Assembly (NCBI RefSeq): GCF_001422735.1 | Contig: NZ_LMLZ01000001.1 | Span: 125,298 to 189,297, forward strand | Length of the DNA: 64,000 nucleotides | DNA from: Acidovorax sp. Leaf78 | GTDB taxonomy: Bacteria > Pseudomonadota > Gammaproteobacteria > Burkholderiales > Burkholderiaceae_C | Direction of reading: 5' to 3' | Part shown: piece after piece, positions 40,560 to 50,155 of the stretch | How the letters are laid out: the number at the start of each line of letters is the position of its first letter | Numbering within the stretch: position 1 is the stretch's first letter | The notes under the pieces: model-generated | Database searches by the model: none | What the model was told of the DNA's origin: nothing | Seen by the model: only the letters and a program-made list of their open reading frames with translations | Program-made: the position numbers and the translations under genes

Positions 40560-41252
40560 ATGCTCACCGTCCAAAACATCAACCAGTACTACGGCGGCTC
40601 CCACATCCTGCGCGACGTGAGCCTCACCGCCGCCCCCGGCAAAGTCACCGTCCTCCTCGGCCGCAACGGCGTCGGCAAGACCACGCTGCTCAAAAGCCTC
40701 ATGGGCCTGGTCCCCATCAAAAGCGGCGCCATCACCTTCGACGGCAAACCCATCGACAAAACCACCCCCTACGACCGCGCCCGCGCCGGCATCGGCTTCG
40801 TTCCCCAGGGCCGCGAAATCTTCGGCCGCCTCACGGTGGAAGAAAACCTGCGCATGGGCTTGGCCTACAAAAGCGGCTCTACCCCCATCCCCCCGCACCT
40901 GTACGAGCTGTTCCCCGTGCTCAAGCAAATGCTCCACCGCCGCGGCGGCGACCTCTCGGGCGGGCAGCAGCAGCAGCTCGCCATTGCCCGCGCCCTCGCG
41001 CCCGGCCCGCGCCTGCTGATCCTGGACGAGCCCACCGAAGGCATCCAGCCCAGCATCATCAAGGACATCGGCCGTGTGATCCGCATGCTGGCCGACAAAG
41101 GCGAGATGGCCATCCTGCTGTGCGAGCAGTACTACGACTTCGCGCAGGAACTGGCCGACGAATACCTCGTGATGGAGCGCGGCGAAGTCATCGCCCGCGG
41201 GCCGGGCAGCGAGATGGAAGCCAAGGGCATCCGCAACCTCGTGGCGATCTGA
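40560..41252 (+). CDS. urtE: Urea ABC transporter, second ATPase
   Basis: 230 residues. Walker A GRNGVGKTTLL, Q-loop VPQGREIFGRLTVEENLRMG, signature LSGGQQQQLAIARAL, Walker B LLILDEPTEGIQPSI and switch LLCEQYYDFA. The CEQ switch (not a standard His) is usual in the LivF/UrtE group. It completes the transporter, but its separation from urtD by repeats means it may rely on a separate or weak promoter, or on read-through. Confidence 0.95.
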   Translation: MLTVQNINQYYGGSHILRDVSLTAAPGKVTVLLGRNGVGKTTLLKSLMGLVPIKSGAITFDGKPIDKTTPYDRARAGIGFVPQGREIFGRLTVEENLRMGLAYKSGSTPIPPHLYELFPVLKQMLHRRGGDLSGGQQQQLAIARALAPGPRLLILDEPTEGIQPSIIKDIGRVIRMLADKGEMAILLCEQYYDFAQELADEYLVMERGEVIARGPGSEMEAKGIRNLVAI

Positions 41253-41316
41253 AAACGCGCACCATGCCCGGCGTGCGTTGAGCGGGACAGGTGCCGAGCT
41301 GGCCCTGAAGCGTCCG

Positions 41317-42156
41317 TCAGGCCTGCTCAGTAGCAGGGGTCGCCGCGCCGCGCCAGCGCGACACGCTCTCCATGACGAGCACGGTGCACACCATCCACGT
41401 GCCGGCCAGCAGCCAGCCGGCCAGCACGTCACTGGCGTAGTGCACCTGCAGCACCACGCGGCTCCAGCCTGTGGTGAAGACCGCTGCGCCGGCCAGCAGG
41501 GCGGCGGGCAGGTGCCAGGGGCGGGGCAGCAGGCGCGTGGCCAGGTAGGCGAGCATGGCGTACGCCATCATCGACGCGCTGCTGTGCCCGCTGGGAAAGC
41601 TGTAGCCGTCGGCCTGTGCGATGCCGTGCACGTGCTCGGGCCGCACGCGCTCGAAAAGGCTTTTGAGGATGCGCGTCAGCGCGCCGTTGCCGGCCATGGC
41701 CACCAGCCAGCCGGTGGCCAGCAGGCGGTGTCCGCGCCACCACAGCAGCGCGGTGACCAGCACCGTCAGCACCGCCAGCGCCCAGCTGTCACCCAGATGG
41801 GTCACCGTGGCAAACCACTGAAGCACCGCGACATCGGCGTGCGCCAGCAGGCCTGCGGCCAGGGCGTCGTCCAGCGCGCCCCACGTGCCGCCGGGGTGGC
41901 CGCTTTCGGCCAGCTCTGCCATCACCGCGCCGGCTGCCACCAGCACGCCCGCACTCGCCGCCATGGCCGCCACCAGCACCCAGCGTGCCTGCGCGGGCAC
42001 CCACTGGCGCAGCGGTGGGCCGGCCCGCCGCAGGGTGCGCAGGCCGCACAGGCAGCCCCAGCCCGCCAACGACGCCAAAGCCATGCCTGCGGCCCACCAG
42101 CCGAGCGGGTGTTGCGCCAGCAGGGCGCCCAGGTTGGCTGCATGCAGTTCCGTCAT
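41317..42156 (-). CDS. PAP2-family membrane phosphatase
   Basis: 279 residues from MTELHAANLGALLAQHPLG at 42156; the frame extends upstream but without conservation. About six membrane segments. The three phosphatase motifs are present: KSLFERVRP (KxxxxxxRP), PSGHSSASMM and SRVVLQVHYASD (SRxxxxxHxxxD). Members dephosphorylate phosphatidate, undecaprenyl-PP or related lipids. It lies beside a diacylglycerol-kinase-like gene transcribed in the opposite direction, so a lipid-phosphate role fits. Confidence 0.9.
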   Translation of the reverse strand: MTELHAANLGALLAQHPLGWWAAGMALASLAGWGCLCGLRTLRRAGPPLRQWVPAQARWVLVAAMAASAGVLVAAGAVMAELAESGHPGGTWGALDDALAAGLLAHADVAVLQWFATVTHLGDSWALAVLTVLVTALLWWRGHRLLATGWLVAMAGNGALTRILKSLFERVRPEHVHGIAQADGYSFPSGHSSASMMAYAMLAYLATRLLPRPWHLPAALLAGAAVFTTGWSRVVLQVHYASDVLAGWLLAGTWMVCTVLVMESVSRWRGAATPATEQA

Positions 42157-42448
42157 CAACGTGGTCTTCCTTTCCGTGTTTACCAAGGCGGCCGCGGCGG
42201 CGCAAAGCGGGCATTTGTACAGGACTTTGCAGCAGCCCATGTGGGCGTGGGTGTATGGCAGCGCGCCCATACTGCCTGTGCGGCTGCCCCGCGTTGCTGT
42301 CGGCGAGCACTGACATGGCGAAGGCATTGCTACCGGCTGCGTGCCTGAGGCAGCCTGGGCACCATCGCTCCATGGCAGAAAAGCGCCCGGTGCCGACGCA
42401 CCGGCGTCTTGATGTTCTGCCGCCACCTTTTGATTTGCACATTGGCCC

Positions 42449-43573
42449 ATGACACCCTCCGACAGCTCCGTACCCACCACGCCGCGCGGCCCCATCCACC
42501 TGGTGGTGCCCAAGCGCCCGGGGGCGGACTTCGACCTGCTGCGGGCCAAGCTCGAAGGGGTGAGCGCACTGCAGAGCCACGATGTGGTGTGGCATGTGCC
42601 GCGTGAGCGGGCCGATATCGTCCAGCTGGCGCACGACGCGGCCGAGGCGGCCCGCCAGGACGGCGGGCTGGTGGTGGCCGCTGGTGGCGACGGCACGATC
42701 AACGCCGTGGCCGCTGCTGCCTTGCGCGCCGGCGTGCCGATGGGTGTACTGCCCATGGGCACCTTCAACTACTTTGCCCGCGAGCACGGTCTGGCGCTGG
42801 ACCCGGAAGTGGCGGTGCAGGATCTCCTCAAGGCGCTGGACTCTGGCGACATGCGCCCGGTGCAGGTGGGCTTTGTGAACCAGCGCCTGTTCCTGGTCAA
42901 CGCCAGCGTGGGCCTGTATCCCAAGCTGCTGGCAGAACGCGAAAAGGCGTCGCGCCGATTCGGCCGGTCGCGCATGGTGGCCGTGGCATCGGCGGTGTGG
43001 AGCATGTTCCGCCCGTCCGCCGGTCGCCGCTGGCGCGTGGTGATGAAGACTCACCAAGGGGCGCAGTCCAGCCAGCAAGAGCATCTGGTCACTACGCTCT
43101 TCGTGGGTAACAACCCCCTGCAGCTCGACCGCATGGGTTTGGCCGAGGCTAAACTGGTGGCCGACGGCGGCATGCTGGGCGTGGTGATGCTGCAGCCCCA
43201 GGGCCGCTGGGCCGTGGCGCGCACGGTGTGGAATGCGGCCACCGGACAGCTGGGCAAGGACAGTGCGGTGGTCAGCCTGGCGTGCTCCGAGCTGGCGGTA
43301 TCGCCCGCCAGCTGGCGCCCGCCGCAGGTCAAGGTGGCGTTTGACGGCGAGCGCGAATGGATGGTGCCGCCGCTGCAGTTCAGCATCGGCGCACGGCCGC
43401 TGTGGCTGGTGGCGCCGTCGCCCCTGGTGCGCGACGAGCCGCCGCTGACCGCAGCCACTGCGGTGGCCAGCCTTGCCGCCGTAGCCGCGGCGATTGTGCC
43501 GGGCCTGGGTGACAGCGACGAGGCACCCGCACCCGCCTCCGACCCTGAAGGCCAAGGCCTGCTGCCCGCATGA
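42449..43573 (+). CDS. Diacylglycerol kinase catalytic-domain protein
   Basis: 374 residues. The GGDGT signature is clear (VVAAGGDGTINAVAAAAL), followed by MGVLPMGTFNYFAREHGLAL (the GTxNDFA-type loop). C-terminal beta domain includes LFVGNNPLQLDRMGLAEA and VKVAFDGEREW. Such proteins phosphorylate diacylglycerol, sphingosine-like lipids or other lipid alcohols with ATP. It is followed by a phosphoesterase (55 bases) and is divergent from the PAP2 phosphatase, a small lipid-phosphate neighbourhood. The last 50 residues are Ala/Pro-rich. Confidence 0.88.
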   Translation: MTPSDSSVPTTPRGPIHLVVPKRPGADFDLLRAKLEGVSALQSHDVVWHVPRERADIVQLAHDAAEAARQDGGLVVAAGGDGTINAVAAAALRAGVPMGVLPMGTFNYFAREHGLALDPEVAVQDLLKALDSGDMRPVQVGFVNQRLFLVNASVGLYPKLLAEREKASRRFGRSRMVAVASAVWSMFRPSAGRRWRVVMKTHQGAQSSQQEHLVTTLFVGNNPLQLDRMGLAEAKLVADGGMLGVVMLQPQGRWAVARTVWNAATGQLGKDSAVVSLACSELAVSPASWRPPQVKVAFDGEREWMVPPLQFSIGARPLWLVAPSPLVRDEPPLTAATAVASLAAVAAAIVPGLGDSDEAPAPASDPEGQGLLPA

Positions 43574-43628
43574 GGATGACGAACCACCCGGCGCGGCGCG
43601 CTGCCCCCACCCCGTGCAGGATGCGACG

Positions 43629-44417
43629 ATGACCGTCCTGATGCACCTGTCGGACCTGCATTTTGGTGCGCACGACCCGGCGGTGTGCGATGCGGCGTTG
43701 CGACTTGCGCAGCGGCTGGGCGTGTCGATGGCGGTAGTGTCGGGTGACCTCACGCAGCGCGCCACAGCCACCCAGTTCGAGCAGGCCGCGCGCTTTGTGC
43801 AAGGCCTGCACGCGCGCAGCACGCTGGTGCTGGCGGGCAACCATGACCTGCCGCTGTTTGCGTGGTGGATGCGCTGGGGCCGGTCGTACGAGCGGTTTTC
43901 CACCCAGTTCGGCCTGGACTACGAGCCCGTGCGGCAGGCCGGTGCCTTCTATGTGGTGGGCGTGAATACGACCCGCGCCTGGCGGCACGAGCGCGGCAGC
44001 CTGTCGTCGGCGCAGATCCAGCATGTCGCCGACCTGCTGGCGCGTGCGCCGCCGGACGCCTGGCGCATCGTCGCCAGCCACCACCCGCTGGTGGCGCGCG
44101 ACGCTGCCGACCGCGCCCACCGCCCGTCGCGCGCGGACGAGGCGCTGGAGCGCTGGCGCTCTGCGGGCGCGCAGATGCTGCTGTCGGGCCATGCGCACCA
44201 GCCGGCATTGCTCAACCCCATGCCCGGCCTCTGGGCCAGCCATGCCGGCACAGCGGTGTCTTATCGCCTGCGCCATGGCTGTCCGAACAGTTTGGTGCTG
44301 TTGACGGTGGAGGCCTCTGGCGAAGTGGAGGGCGGCTTGGCGCGGTATGCGTCACGGTGGGATTACAGCGCCGAGTCGGGCGAGTTCGAGCGTGTGCTGC
44401 GGGTCACTGCCATCTGA
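43629..44417 (+). CDS. Metallophosphoesterase
   Basis: 262 residues from MTVLMHLSDLHFGAHDP at 43629. Calcineurin-like fold with the full metal motif series: DLHFG, VVSGDLTQR, AGNHDLP, ASHHPL and SGHAHQP. Members include cyclic-nucleotide phosphodiesterases (CpdA type), nucleotide and lipid-phosphate hydrolases; substrate cannot be told. An adenylyl cyclase gene lies 247 bases downstream, which makes a cAMP-phosphodiesterase role worth considering but not shown. Confidence 0.9.
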   Translation: MTVLMHLSDLHFGAHDPAVCDAALRLAQRLGVSMAVVSGDLTQRATATQFEQAARFVQGLHARSTLVLAGNHDLPLFAWWMRWGRSYERFSTQFGLDYEPVRQAGAFYVVGVNTTRAWRHERGSLSSAQIQHVADLLARAPPDAWRIVASHHPLVARDAADRAHRPSRADEALERWRSAGAQMLLSGHAHQPALLNPMPGLWASHAGTAVSYRLRHGCPNSLVLLTVEASGEVEGGLARYASRWDYSAESGEFERVLRVTAI

Positions 44418-44442
44418 GCCCTGACGCAGTTGTGGTGTATGT

Positions 44443-44502
44443 AATTTGCTATTAAAATAATAGCTGCCGGCGCTTGTCTATCAAGCGGTAGCGGCTTGAT
44501 TT
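44443..44502 (+). repeat. Dispersed repeat A
   Basis: TTTGCTATTAAAATAATAGC then CGCTTG and CAAGCGGTAGCGGCTTGAT: nearly complete copy. Confidence 0.85.
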
Positions 44503-44664
44503 GCATTGAAAGGGGCCTGCAGGATTCTGTGGCGGATACGCCCCCGCAGGTTTGACCGGGTTGACCGCCTTCGGGGCCGCGCCTATTCTGGATGAAAGGG
44601 TGAATCAGCCGCGCGACGGGGGGTCGCGGGCCACCCCCACCACTCGCAGTTCCACGGCCTTTCC

Positions 44665-45747
44665 ATGCACAAAGAATTCAACCACGACGCGCTGCGCCGC
44701 CTGCAGGCGCTGATCGAACGCGAAACCGGCACGCCACTGAGCGACGCCGCGCAGGCCGAGGTCGCCGCCATCTTGCGCGGCGTCGAGTCGCCCCAGGGCG
44801 CCGCCATTGAGGGCCTGGACGCCTCGCCGCGCGAGGTGACCATCCTGCTGGCCGACCTGCGCGGATTCACCGCGCTGTCTGGCTCGCAGCCGGCGGCGGT
44901 GGTGATCGCGGCGCTCAACCGTTGCCTGTCGCGCCTGAGCGAGGTGGTGTTCAAGTACCGGGGCAGCATCGACAAGTTCATGGGCGACTCCATCATGGTG
45001 CTGTTCGGCGCGCCGGTGGCCAGCGACGACGATGTGGACCGCGCGCTGCTGTGCGCGGTGGAGATGCAGATCGCCATGCGCGAGCTGAACCTCGCCCACC
45101 TGCGCGAGCGTCTGCCGGAGGTCTTCCTCGGCATCGGCGTGAACACCGGCACGGTGATGGCCGGCCGCTTCGGCTCCGACGTGTATTCCGAGTACACCGT
45201 GATCGGTGAGGCGGTCAATCTGGCATCGCGCATCGAGGCGCTGAGCCTGCGCGGCCAGGTGCTCATCAGCGACACCACCTACCAGCGCTGCTGGGGCCTG
45301 GTGTCGGCGTCGGCGCCGATGCAGGTGCACGTCAAGGGCCGCACGCAGCCGGTCAGCCTGCGCGAGCTGATCGCGATCCCGTCGCACAAGCTCAAGGTAC
45401 CACGCCAGGAGTTTCGCCGCAGCCACCGGGTGGATGCGCGCCTGCCGTGCCTGTGCCAGCGCATGCAGGACAAGATCGTCGTGCCCCACATCGTGCACGG
45501 CGCCATCCGCGACATCGGCTACCACGGCCTGCTGGTGGAGTTGATCGAGCCGCTGGAGGCGCACAGCGAAATCAAGCTCGAGTTCGAGCTGCCGCTGGTG
45601 GACTACCGCGTGGCCGACGTGTACGCCCGAGTCATCACCGTCAAGCAGGAGGGCGACGAGTGGGTGGCAGGGCTGGAGTTCACCTCCATCAGCGACGAAT
45701 GCCATGCCAAGGTGCAGATGTTCGTGCAGCTGCTGGTGGTGCACTGA
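44665..45747 (+). CDS. Class III adenylyl cyclase fused to a PilZ-like domain
   Basis: 360 residues. N-terminal helix, then a class III cyclase (about residues 55-235): LLADLRGFTALSG (first metal Asp), IDKFMGDSIMVLFG (Lys and second metal Asp), and EYTVIGEAVNLASRIEAL with the catalytic Asn and Arg. The adenine-selecting residues Lys and Thr are present, so adenylate is the likely substrate. The C-terminal 110 residues match PilZ in pattern: RRSHR (RxxxR) and RDIGYHGLLVEL (DxSxxG with Gly at the Ser position), followed by a beta-strand-rich tail. This would let c-di-GMP modulate cAMP synthesis. No membrane segment. The PilZ call is less certain than the cyclase. Confidence 0.88.
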   Translation: MHKEFNHDALRRLQALIERETGTPLSDAAQAEVAAILRGVESPQGAAIEGLDASPREVTILLADLRGFTALSGSQPAAVVIAALNRCLSRLSEVVFKYRGSIDKFMGDSIMVLFGAPVASDDDVDRALLCAVEMQIAMRELNLAHLRERLPEVFLGIGVNTGTVMAGRFGSDVYSEYTVIGEAVNLASRIEALSLRGQVLISDTTYQRCWGLVSASAPMQVHVKGRTQPVSLRELIAIPSHKLKVPRQEFRRSHRVDARLPCLCQRMQDKIVVPHIVHGAIRDIGYHGLLVELIEPLEAHSEIKLEFELPLVDYRVADVYARVITVKQEGDEWVAGLEFTSISDECHAKVQMFVQLLVVH

Positions 45748-45781
45748 CCCGTGACCGGGCCGCGGCCGCGCTCTCGCCGGC

Positions 45782-46510
45782 TCAGCAGCCCAGCATCCGC
45801 GCCAGGTCGATAAGGTCGGTGGCGTGCAGGTCGTTGCCGGGCTGCGGCGCGCCGTCTTTGGGGCGGGCCGCGCCCAGTTCGTGCGGACGCTCGATGTAGG
45901 CCGTGCGCAGGCCGCAGCCGCGCGCGGCGGCCAGGTCGTCGTGGTGCGTGGCCACCAGCGCCACCTGCGACGGCGCGGCGTCGAACACCCGCGCCACACC
46001 CAGGTAGGTGGCCGGGTCGGGCTTGTAGGCACGGAACACCTCGGCACTCAGCACGCAGTCCCAGGGCAGGCCTGCGCGCTTGGCCATGTGGGTCAGCAGG
46101 CCGATGTTGCCGTTGGACAGCGTGGTGATGATGAAGCGCGTCTTCAGGCGCTTGAGGCCTTCCACGCTGTCGGGCCAGGCATCCAGCCGGTGCCACACTC
46201 GGTTGAGGTGGCGGCGCTCCACCTCGGACAGATGCGCAAGGCCAAAGCGCGGCAGGATCTCGTCGAGGATGCTGCGGTGGAGGTCGTCGATCAGCGTCCA
46301 GCCCTGCTCGCCCCGCATCACCCGGGCCATGGCCGGCTGGTAGCCCGCGCGCCAGGCCAGCGCGAATGCATCGCCGTCCACGGCCGGGTACAGCGCCTGC
46401 ATCTCGCGCACGATGCTGCCGTGCCAGTCCACCACGGTGCCGAAGATGTCGAAGGCCAGTACCTTGACGGTGGAGGCAATGCTGTCGGCGGTTCCTGCAG
46501 TCGATGTCAT
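45782..46510 (-). CDS. Haloacid dehalogenase, type II family
   Basis: 242 residues, HAD superfamily. Nucleophile motif VLAFDIFGTVVDW, motif II TTLSNGN, motif III Lys in FRAYKPDPATYLG, and a motif IV variant VATHHDDLAAA. Similar proteins are annotated L-2-haloacid dehalogenase, hydrolysing 2-halo acids to hydroxy acids; HAD substrates are hard to predict and a phosphatase role is possible. Divergent from the MFS gene across about 330 bases. Confidence 0.85.
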   Translation of the reverse strand: MTSTAGTADSIASTVKVLAFDIFGTVVDWHGSIVREMQALYPAVDGDAFALAWRAGYQPAMARVMRGEQGWTLIDDLHRSILDEILPRFGLAHLSEVERRHLNRVWHRLDAWPDSVEGLKRLKTRFIITTLSNGNIGLLTHMAKRAGLPWDCVLSAEVFRAYKPDPATYLGVARVFDAAPSQVALVATHHDDLAAARGCGLRTAYIERPHELGAARPKDGAPQPGNDLHATDLIDLARMLGC

Positions 46511-46840
46511 GGAAGGTCTTTCGTTCAGGGTGGGGCGTTGTCATGGCCTTTGCCGGCAGCGCAGGCGGCGCCAGCAGTGCTTGCGATGCCTGCGATGCCT
46601 GCGTTGGGCGCAAAGCCAAGGGTCTGCAGGCGCACCGCCAGCCTAGCAGTGCCTGCTGTTCGGCGTGTTCGCGCAGGTTACACATGTCCCCAGGCCTGCA
46701 TGTTCGCGCAGAGAATGCTATGGTTACGGAAATCGGGTTTACCCCTGTAACTCGGTTTCTCCCTCCATCCCCTGTATTCGTTGTACGTCCCGCGCCGGCC
46801 CATCGGGTGAAGGCGGGGCGTTCGCTTGCTGCCGCCAGCC
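46511..46840. other. Divergent intergenic region (HAD / MFS)
   Basis: About 330 bases holding both promoters. A short tandem of TGCGATGCC units (near 46585) is visible. No recognised RNA or mobile element. Confidence 0.4.
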
Positions 46841-48088
46841 ATGACCGCGCCTTTGTCTCCCCCATCCCCCGCGTCTTCCGAGCCGCCCATCGCCCACACC
46901 CCCACCGACGACCGCACCCTGGTGCGTGCCGTGCTGGCCCTGGGGGTGGGCGGCTTTTCCATCGGCACGGGCGAATTCGTCATCATGGGCCTGCTGCCCG
47001 AGGTGGCGCGCGACATCAACGTCACCATTCCGCAGGCCGGCCACGTCATCAGCGCCTATGCGCTGGGCGTGGTGGTGGGTGCGCCGGTGCTGGCGGTGCT
47101 GTGCGCCCACTGGGGGCGCCGCACGCTGCTGATGGCGCTGATGGTGGTGTATGCACTGGGCAACTTCGCATCGGCCCTGGCGCCGGGCTACCTGTCGCTC
47201 AGCGCCATGCGCCTGTTCACCGGCCTGCCGCACGGCACCTATTTCGGCGTGGCGGCGCTCGTCGCCGCGGCCCTGGCACCGCCCGGGCGCCGTGCGCGCG
47301 CGGTGGGCTGGGTGATGCTGGGGCTGACCACAGCCACGCTGGTGGGCGTGCCCATTGCGGCGGCGCTGGGCGAGTATTTCGGGTGGCGCGCGGCGTTCGT
47401 CTTTGTGGGGCTGATCGCCCTGGCCGCCGTGGCCATGGTGCGCCTGTGGGTGCCCGACATGCCCGCATCGCACGGCGCCAGTCCGCTGCGCGAGCTGGGC
47501 GCGCTGGCGCGCAAGCAGGTGTGGTTCACGCTGGGCATCGGCGCCATCGGTTTCGGCGGCATGTTCGCGGTGTTCAGCTACATCAAGCCCACGCTGCTGG
47601 AGGTGGCCGGCATGCCCCCTGCGCTCATGCCCTTCGTGCTGTCGCTGTTCGGCCTGGGCATGGTGGCAGGCAACATCGTTGGCTCGCGCATGGCCGACAA
47701 GGCGCTCATGCCCGCCATCGGCAAGGTGCTGCTGTGGTCCATCGCGGTCATGGCGCTGTTCGTGCCTGCTGCGCACCACCCCGTCAGCGCGGCGGTGGCG
47801 ACCTTTCTGCTCGGCACGGTGGTCGCCATCGGCCCGGCCTTGCAGATCCGGCTCATGGATGTGGCCGGCGATGCGCAGACCCTGGCGGCGGCGCTCAACC
47901 ACTCGGCCTTCAACGCCGCCAATGCGCTGGGCGCGTGGCTGGGCGGGGTGTCCATCGCGGCCGGCCTGGGCTGGACGTCCACCGGCTGGGTGGGCGTGGT
48001 GCTGGGGCTGTGCGGCGTGGGCATCTTTGCCCTGGCGCTGTCGTCCGAACGGAAAACGCAGCGCGCCACGGAAGGCCTGAGCGCCTGA
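46841..48088 (+). CDS. MFS transporter, DHA1-type exporter
   Basis: 415 residues from the ATG at 46841, five codons inside the longest frame. Twelve membrane segments. GTGEFVIMGLLPEVARDINV, then QAGHVISAYALGVVVGAPVL, is typical of the AraJ/YdhP group of sugar- or arabinose-related and drug exporters; WGRRTLLMALMV is the segment 2-3 loop motif. The N-terminal 30 residues are Pro/Ser-rich. The substrate is unknown. Not linked to its neighbours. Confidence 0.88.
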   Translation: MTAPLSPPSPASSEPPIAHTPTDDRTLVRAVLALGVGGFSIGTGEFVIMGLLPEVARDINVTIPQAGHVISAYALGVVVGAPVLAVLCAHWGRRTLLMALMVVYALGNFASALAPGYLSLSAMRLFTGLPHGTYFGVAALVAAALAPPGRRARAVGWVMLGLTTATLVGVPIAAALGEYFGWRAAFVFVGLIALAAVAMVRLWVPDMPASHGASPLRELGALARKQVWFTLGIGAIGFGGMFAVFSYIKPTLLEVAGMPPALMPFVLSLFGLGMVAGNIVGSRMADKALMPAIGKVLLWSIAVMALFVPAAHHPVSAAVATFLLGTVVAIGPALQIRLMDVAGDAQTLAAALNHSAFNAANALGAWLGGVSIAAGLGWTSTGWVGVVLGLCGVGIFALALSSERKTQRATEGLSA

Positions 48089-48222
48089 GCGTAGCGGCGG
48101 TGCGACACCGCCGCGCCGGGCGCGGCGAACGCCGCGTTCTGCATTACAGTGAACGCGGGCCAACCCCATTGTTGGCCACGTCGCTCGGACGGTTCCGGGC
48201 GCTTACGTGAAAGTTCACCAGC

Positions 48223-49464
48223 ATGTCTGCTTCTCAGGGCAAGCGCCGCTTTGCGCGCATCGATCGCCTTCCTCCCTACGTCTTCAACATCACGGCCGAG
48301 CTCAAGCTGGCCGCCCGCCGCCGTGGCGAAGACATCATCGACATGAGCATGGGCAACCCCGATGGCGCGACCCCGCCGCACATCGTGGCCAAGCTCACCG
48401 AAGTGGCCCAACGGCCCGACACCCACGGCTACAGCGCCAGCAAAGGCATCCCCCGCCTGCGCCGCGCCATCAGCCACTGGTACAAGGACCGGTACGCGGT
48501 GGACATCGACCCCGACACCGAGGCCATCGTCACCATCGGCTCCAAGGAGGGCCTGGCCCACCTGATGCTGGCCACGCTGGACCGCGGCGACACCGTGCTC
48601 GTGCCCGACCCGAGCTACCCCATCCACATCTACGGCGCGGTGATTGCCGGGGCCGACATCCGCAGCGTGCCCGTGGCGCCCGATGTGGACTTCTTTGCCG
48701 AGCTGGAAAAAGCCATCCGCGGCAGCTACCCCAAGCCCAAGATGATGATCTTCGGCTTTCCGAGCAACCCGACCGCACAGTGCGTGGAGCTGAGCTTCTT
48801 CGAGCGCGTGATCGCCCTGGCCAAGAAGCACGACATCCTGGTGGTGCACGACCTGGCCTACGCCGACATCGTGTACGACGGCTACCGCGCCCCCAGCATC
48901 ATGGAAGTGCCTGGCGCCAAGGACGTGGCGGTGGAGTTCTTCACCCTCTCCAAGAGCTACAACATGGCCGGCTGGCGCGTGGGTTTCATGGTGGGCAACC
49001 CTGACCTCGTGGCTGCGCTGGCCCGCATCAAGAGCTACCACGACTACGGCACCTTCACTCCGCTTCAGGTCGCAGCCATCGCCGCGCTGGAGGGCGACCA
49101 GCAGTGCGTCAAAGACATCGCGGCCCAGTACCAGCGCCGCCGCGACGTGCTGTACAAGGGGCTGTCGGAATCCGGCTGGGCGGTGGACTGCCCCCGGGCC
49201 AGCATGTACATCTGGGCCCGCATCCCCGAGCCGTATCGGGCCCTGGGCTCGCTCGAGTTCGCGCGCCAGCTGCTCGACAAGGCCAAGGTGTGCGTGTCGC
49301 CGGGCATCGGCTTTGGCGACCAGGGAGACGAGTACGTGCGCTTCGCCCTCATCGAGAACGAGGCCCGCATCCGCCAGGCCGTGCGCGGCATCCGTGCCAT
49401 GTTCAAGGCCGATGGCTTGCTGAAGGTGCCTGCGGCGCCTGCGCCGGCCACTGCTGCGGCCTGA
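48223..49464 (+). CDS. alaC: AlaC-type aminotransferase (PLP-dependent)
   Basis: 413 residues, fold-type I aminotransferase. The PLP lysine sits in [15 protein letters not shown] (near residue 243), and [20 protein letters not shown] and [11 protein letters not shown] are typical of the AlaC/YfdZ branch, which interconverts alanine and pyruvate with glutamate. Start ATG at 48223. The C-terminal tail is Ala/Pro-rich. Alternative substrates (aspartate, other amino acids) cannot be ruled out. Stands alone. Confidence 0.85.
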   Translation: MSASQGKRRFARIDRLPPYVFNITAELKLAARRRGEDIIDMSMGNPDGATPPHIVAKLTEVAQRPDTHGYSASKGIPRLRRAISHWYKDRYAVDIDPDTEAIVTIGSKEGLAHLMLATLDRGDTVLVPDPSYPIHIYGAVIAGADIRSVPVAPDVDFFAELEKAIRGSYPKPKMMIFGFPSNPTAQCVELSFFERVIALAKKHDILVVHDLAYADIVYDGYRAPSIMEVPGAKDVAVEFFTLSKSYNMAGWRVGFMVGNPDLVAALARIKSYHDYGTFTPLQVAAIAALEGDQQCVKDIAAQYQRRRDVLYKGLSESGWAVDCPRASMYIWARIPEPYRALGSLEFARQLLDKAKVCVSPGIGFGDQGDEYVRFALIENEARIRQAVRGIRAMFKADGLLKVPAAPAPATAAA

Positions 49465-49505
49465 GCGGCGGCTGCTGGATACCCGCCGTGCCTGTGTGCC
49501 AGTGA

Positions 49506-49537
49506 GTCAGCAGGTCAGCAGGTCAGCAGGTCAGCAG
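49506..49537. repeat. Eight-base tandem repeat
   Basis: Four copies of gtcagcag between alaC and the GAF gene. Confidence 0.9.
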
Positions 49538-49612
49538 GCGTGTTCGATTCGATACCGAATCTACACGTCTGCTTACTGCCATCCTCACCGGTCGCGGATT
49601 AGACTGGCGGGT

Positions 49613-50149
49613 ATGCATTTTCTCGACTACAACCCCGACGACCTGGACGTCACCATCTCGGAACTGCTGGTGGCCACCAGCGACTCTGCCGACCCCGAAC
49701 TGCCCGCCGTGGTCGCCACCGTCTTGAAACTGCTGCGCACCCGACTGGGCATGGACGTCGCTTTTGTGTCCCAGATCGCCAATGGTCGCCGCACCATCGA
49801 GATGGTGGACAGCACGCCGGACTTCTCACCCATCCACGCCGGCATGTCCGACCCGGTGGAAGAAAGCTGGTGCCAGTACGTGGTCGAAGGCCGCCTGCCC
49901 GAGACCATCGAGAACGCCAAACCCTTGATCGAAGCGGGCAAGGTGCCCGACCCCGGGTTCCCCATCGGCACCCACCTGAGCACTCCTGTGCGCCTGCCCG
50001 GCGGCGAGTTGTATGGCACCCTGTGCTGCTTCAGCCGCGGCGTGCAGCCGGATGCCGATATCGAGCGCTTGAGGTACACCGCCAATTTGCTGGCGGCCAA
50101 GTTGTCGCCGGGTGTGGAGTCCCCGCTGGAGTCGCCGACAGGCCGGTAG
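49613..50149 (+). CDS. GAF-domain protein
   Basis: 178 residues from MHFLDYNPDDLDVTISELLV at 49613, most of it one GAF domain: VLKLLRTRLGMDVAFVSQIA, then EMVDSTPDFSPIHAGMSDP, a Cys in SWCQYVVEG and the last strand ELYGTLCCFSR. A single-domain GAF protein with no output module; ligand unknown. The tandem repeat at 49506-49537 lies about 75 bases upstream. Confidence 0.85.
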   Translation: MHFLDYNPDDLDVTISELLVATSDSADPELPAVVATVLKLLRTRLGMDVAFVSQIANGRRTIEMVDSTPDFSPIHAGMSDPVEESWCQYVVEGRLPETIENAKPLIEAGKVPDPGFPIGTHLSTPVRLPGGELYGTLCCFSRGVQPDADIERLRYTANLLAAKLSPGVESPLESPTGR

Positions 50150-50155
50150 GCGGGT

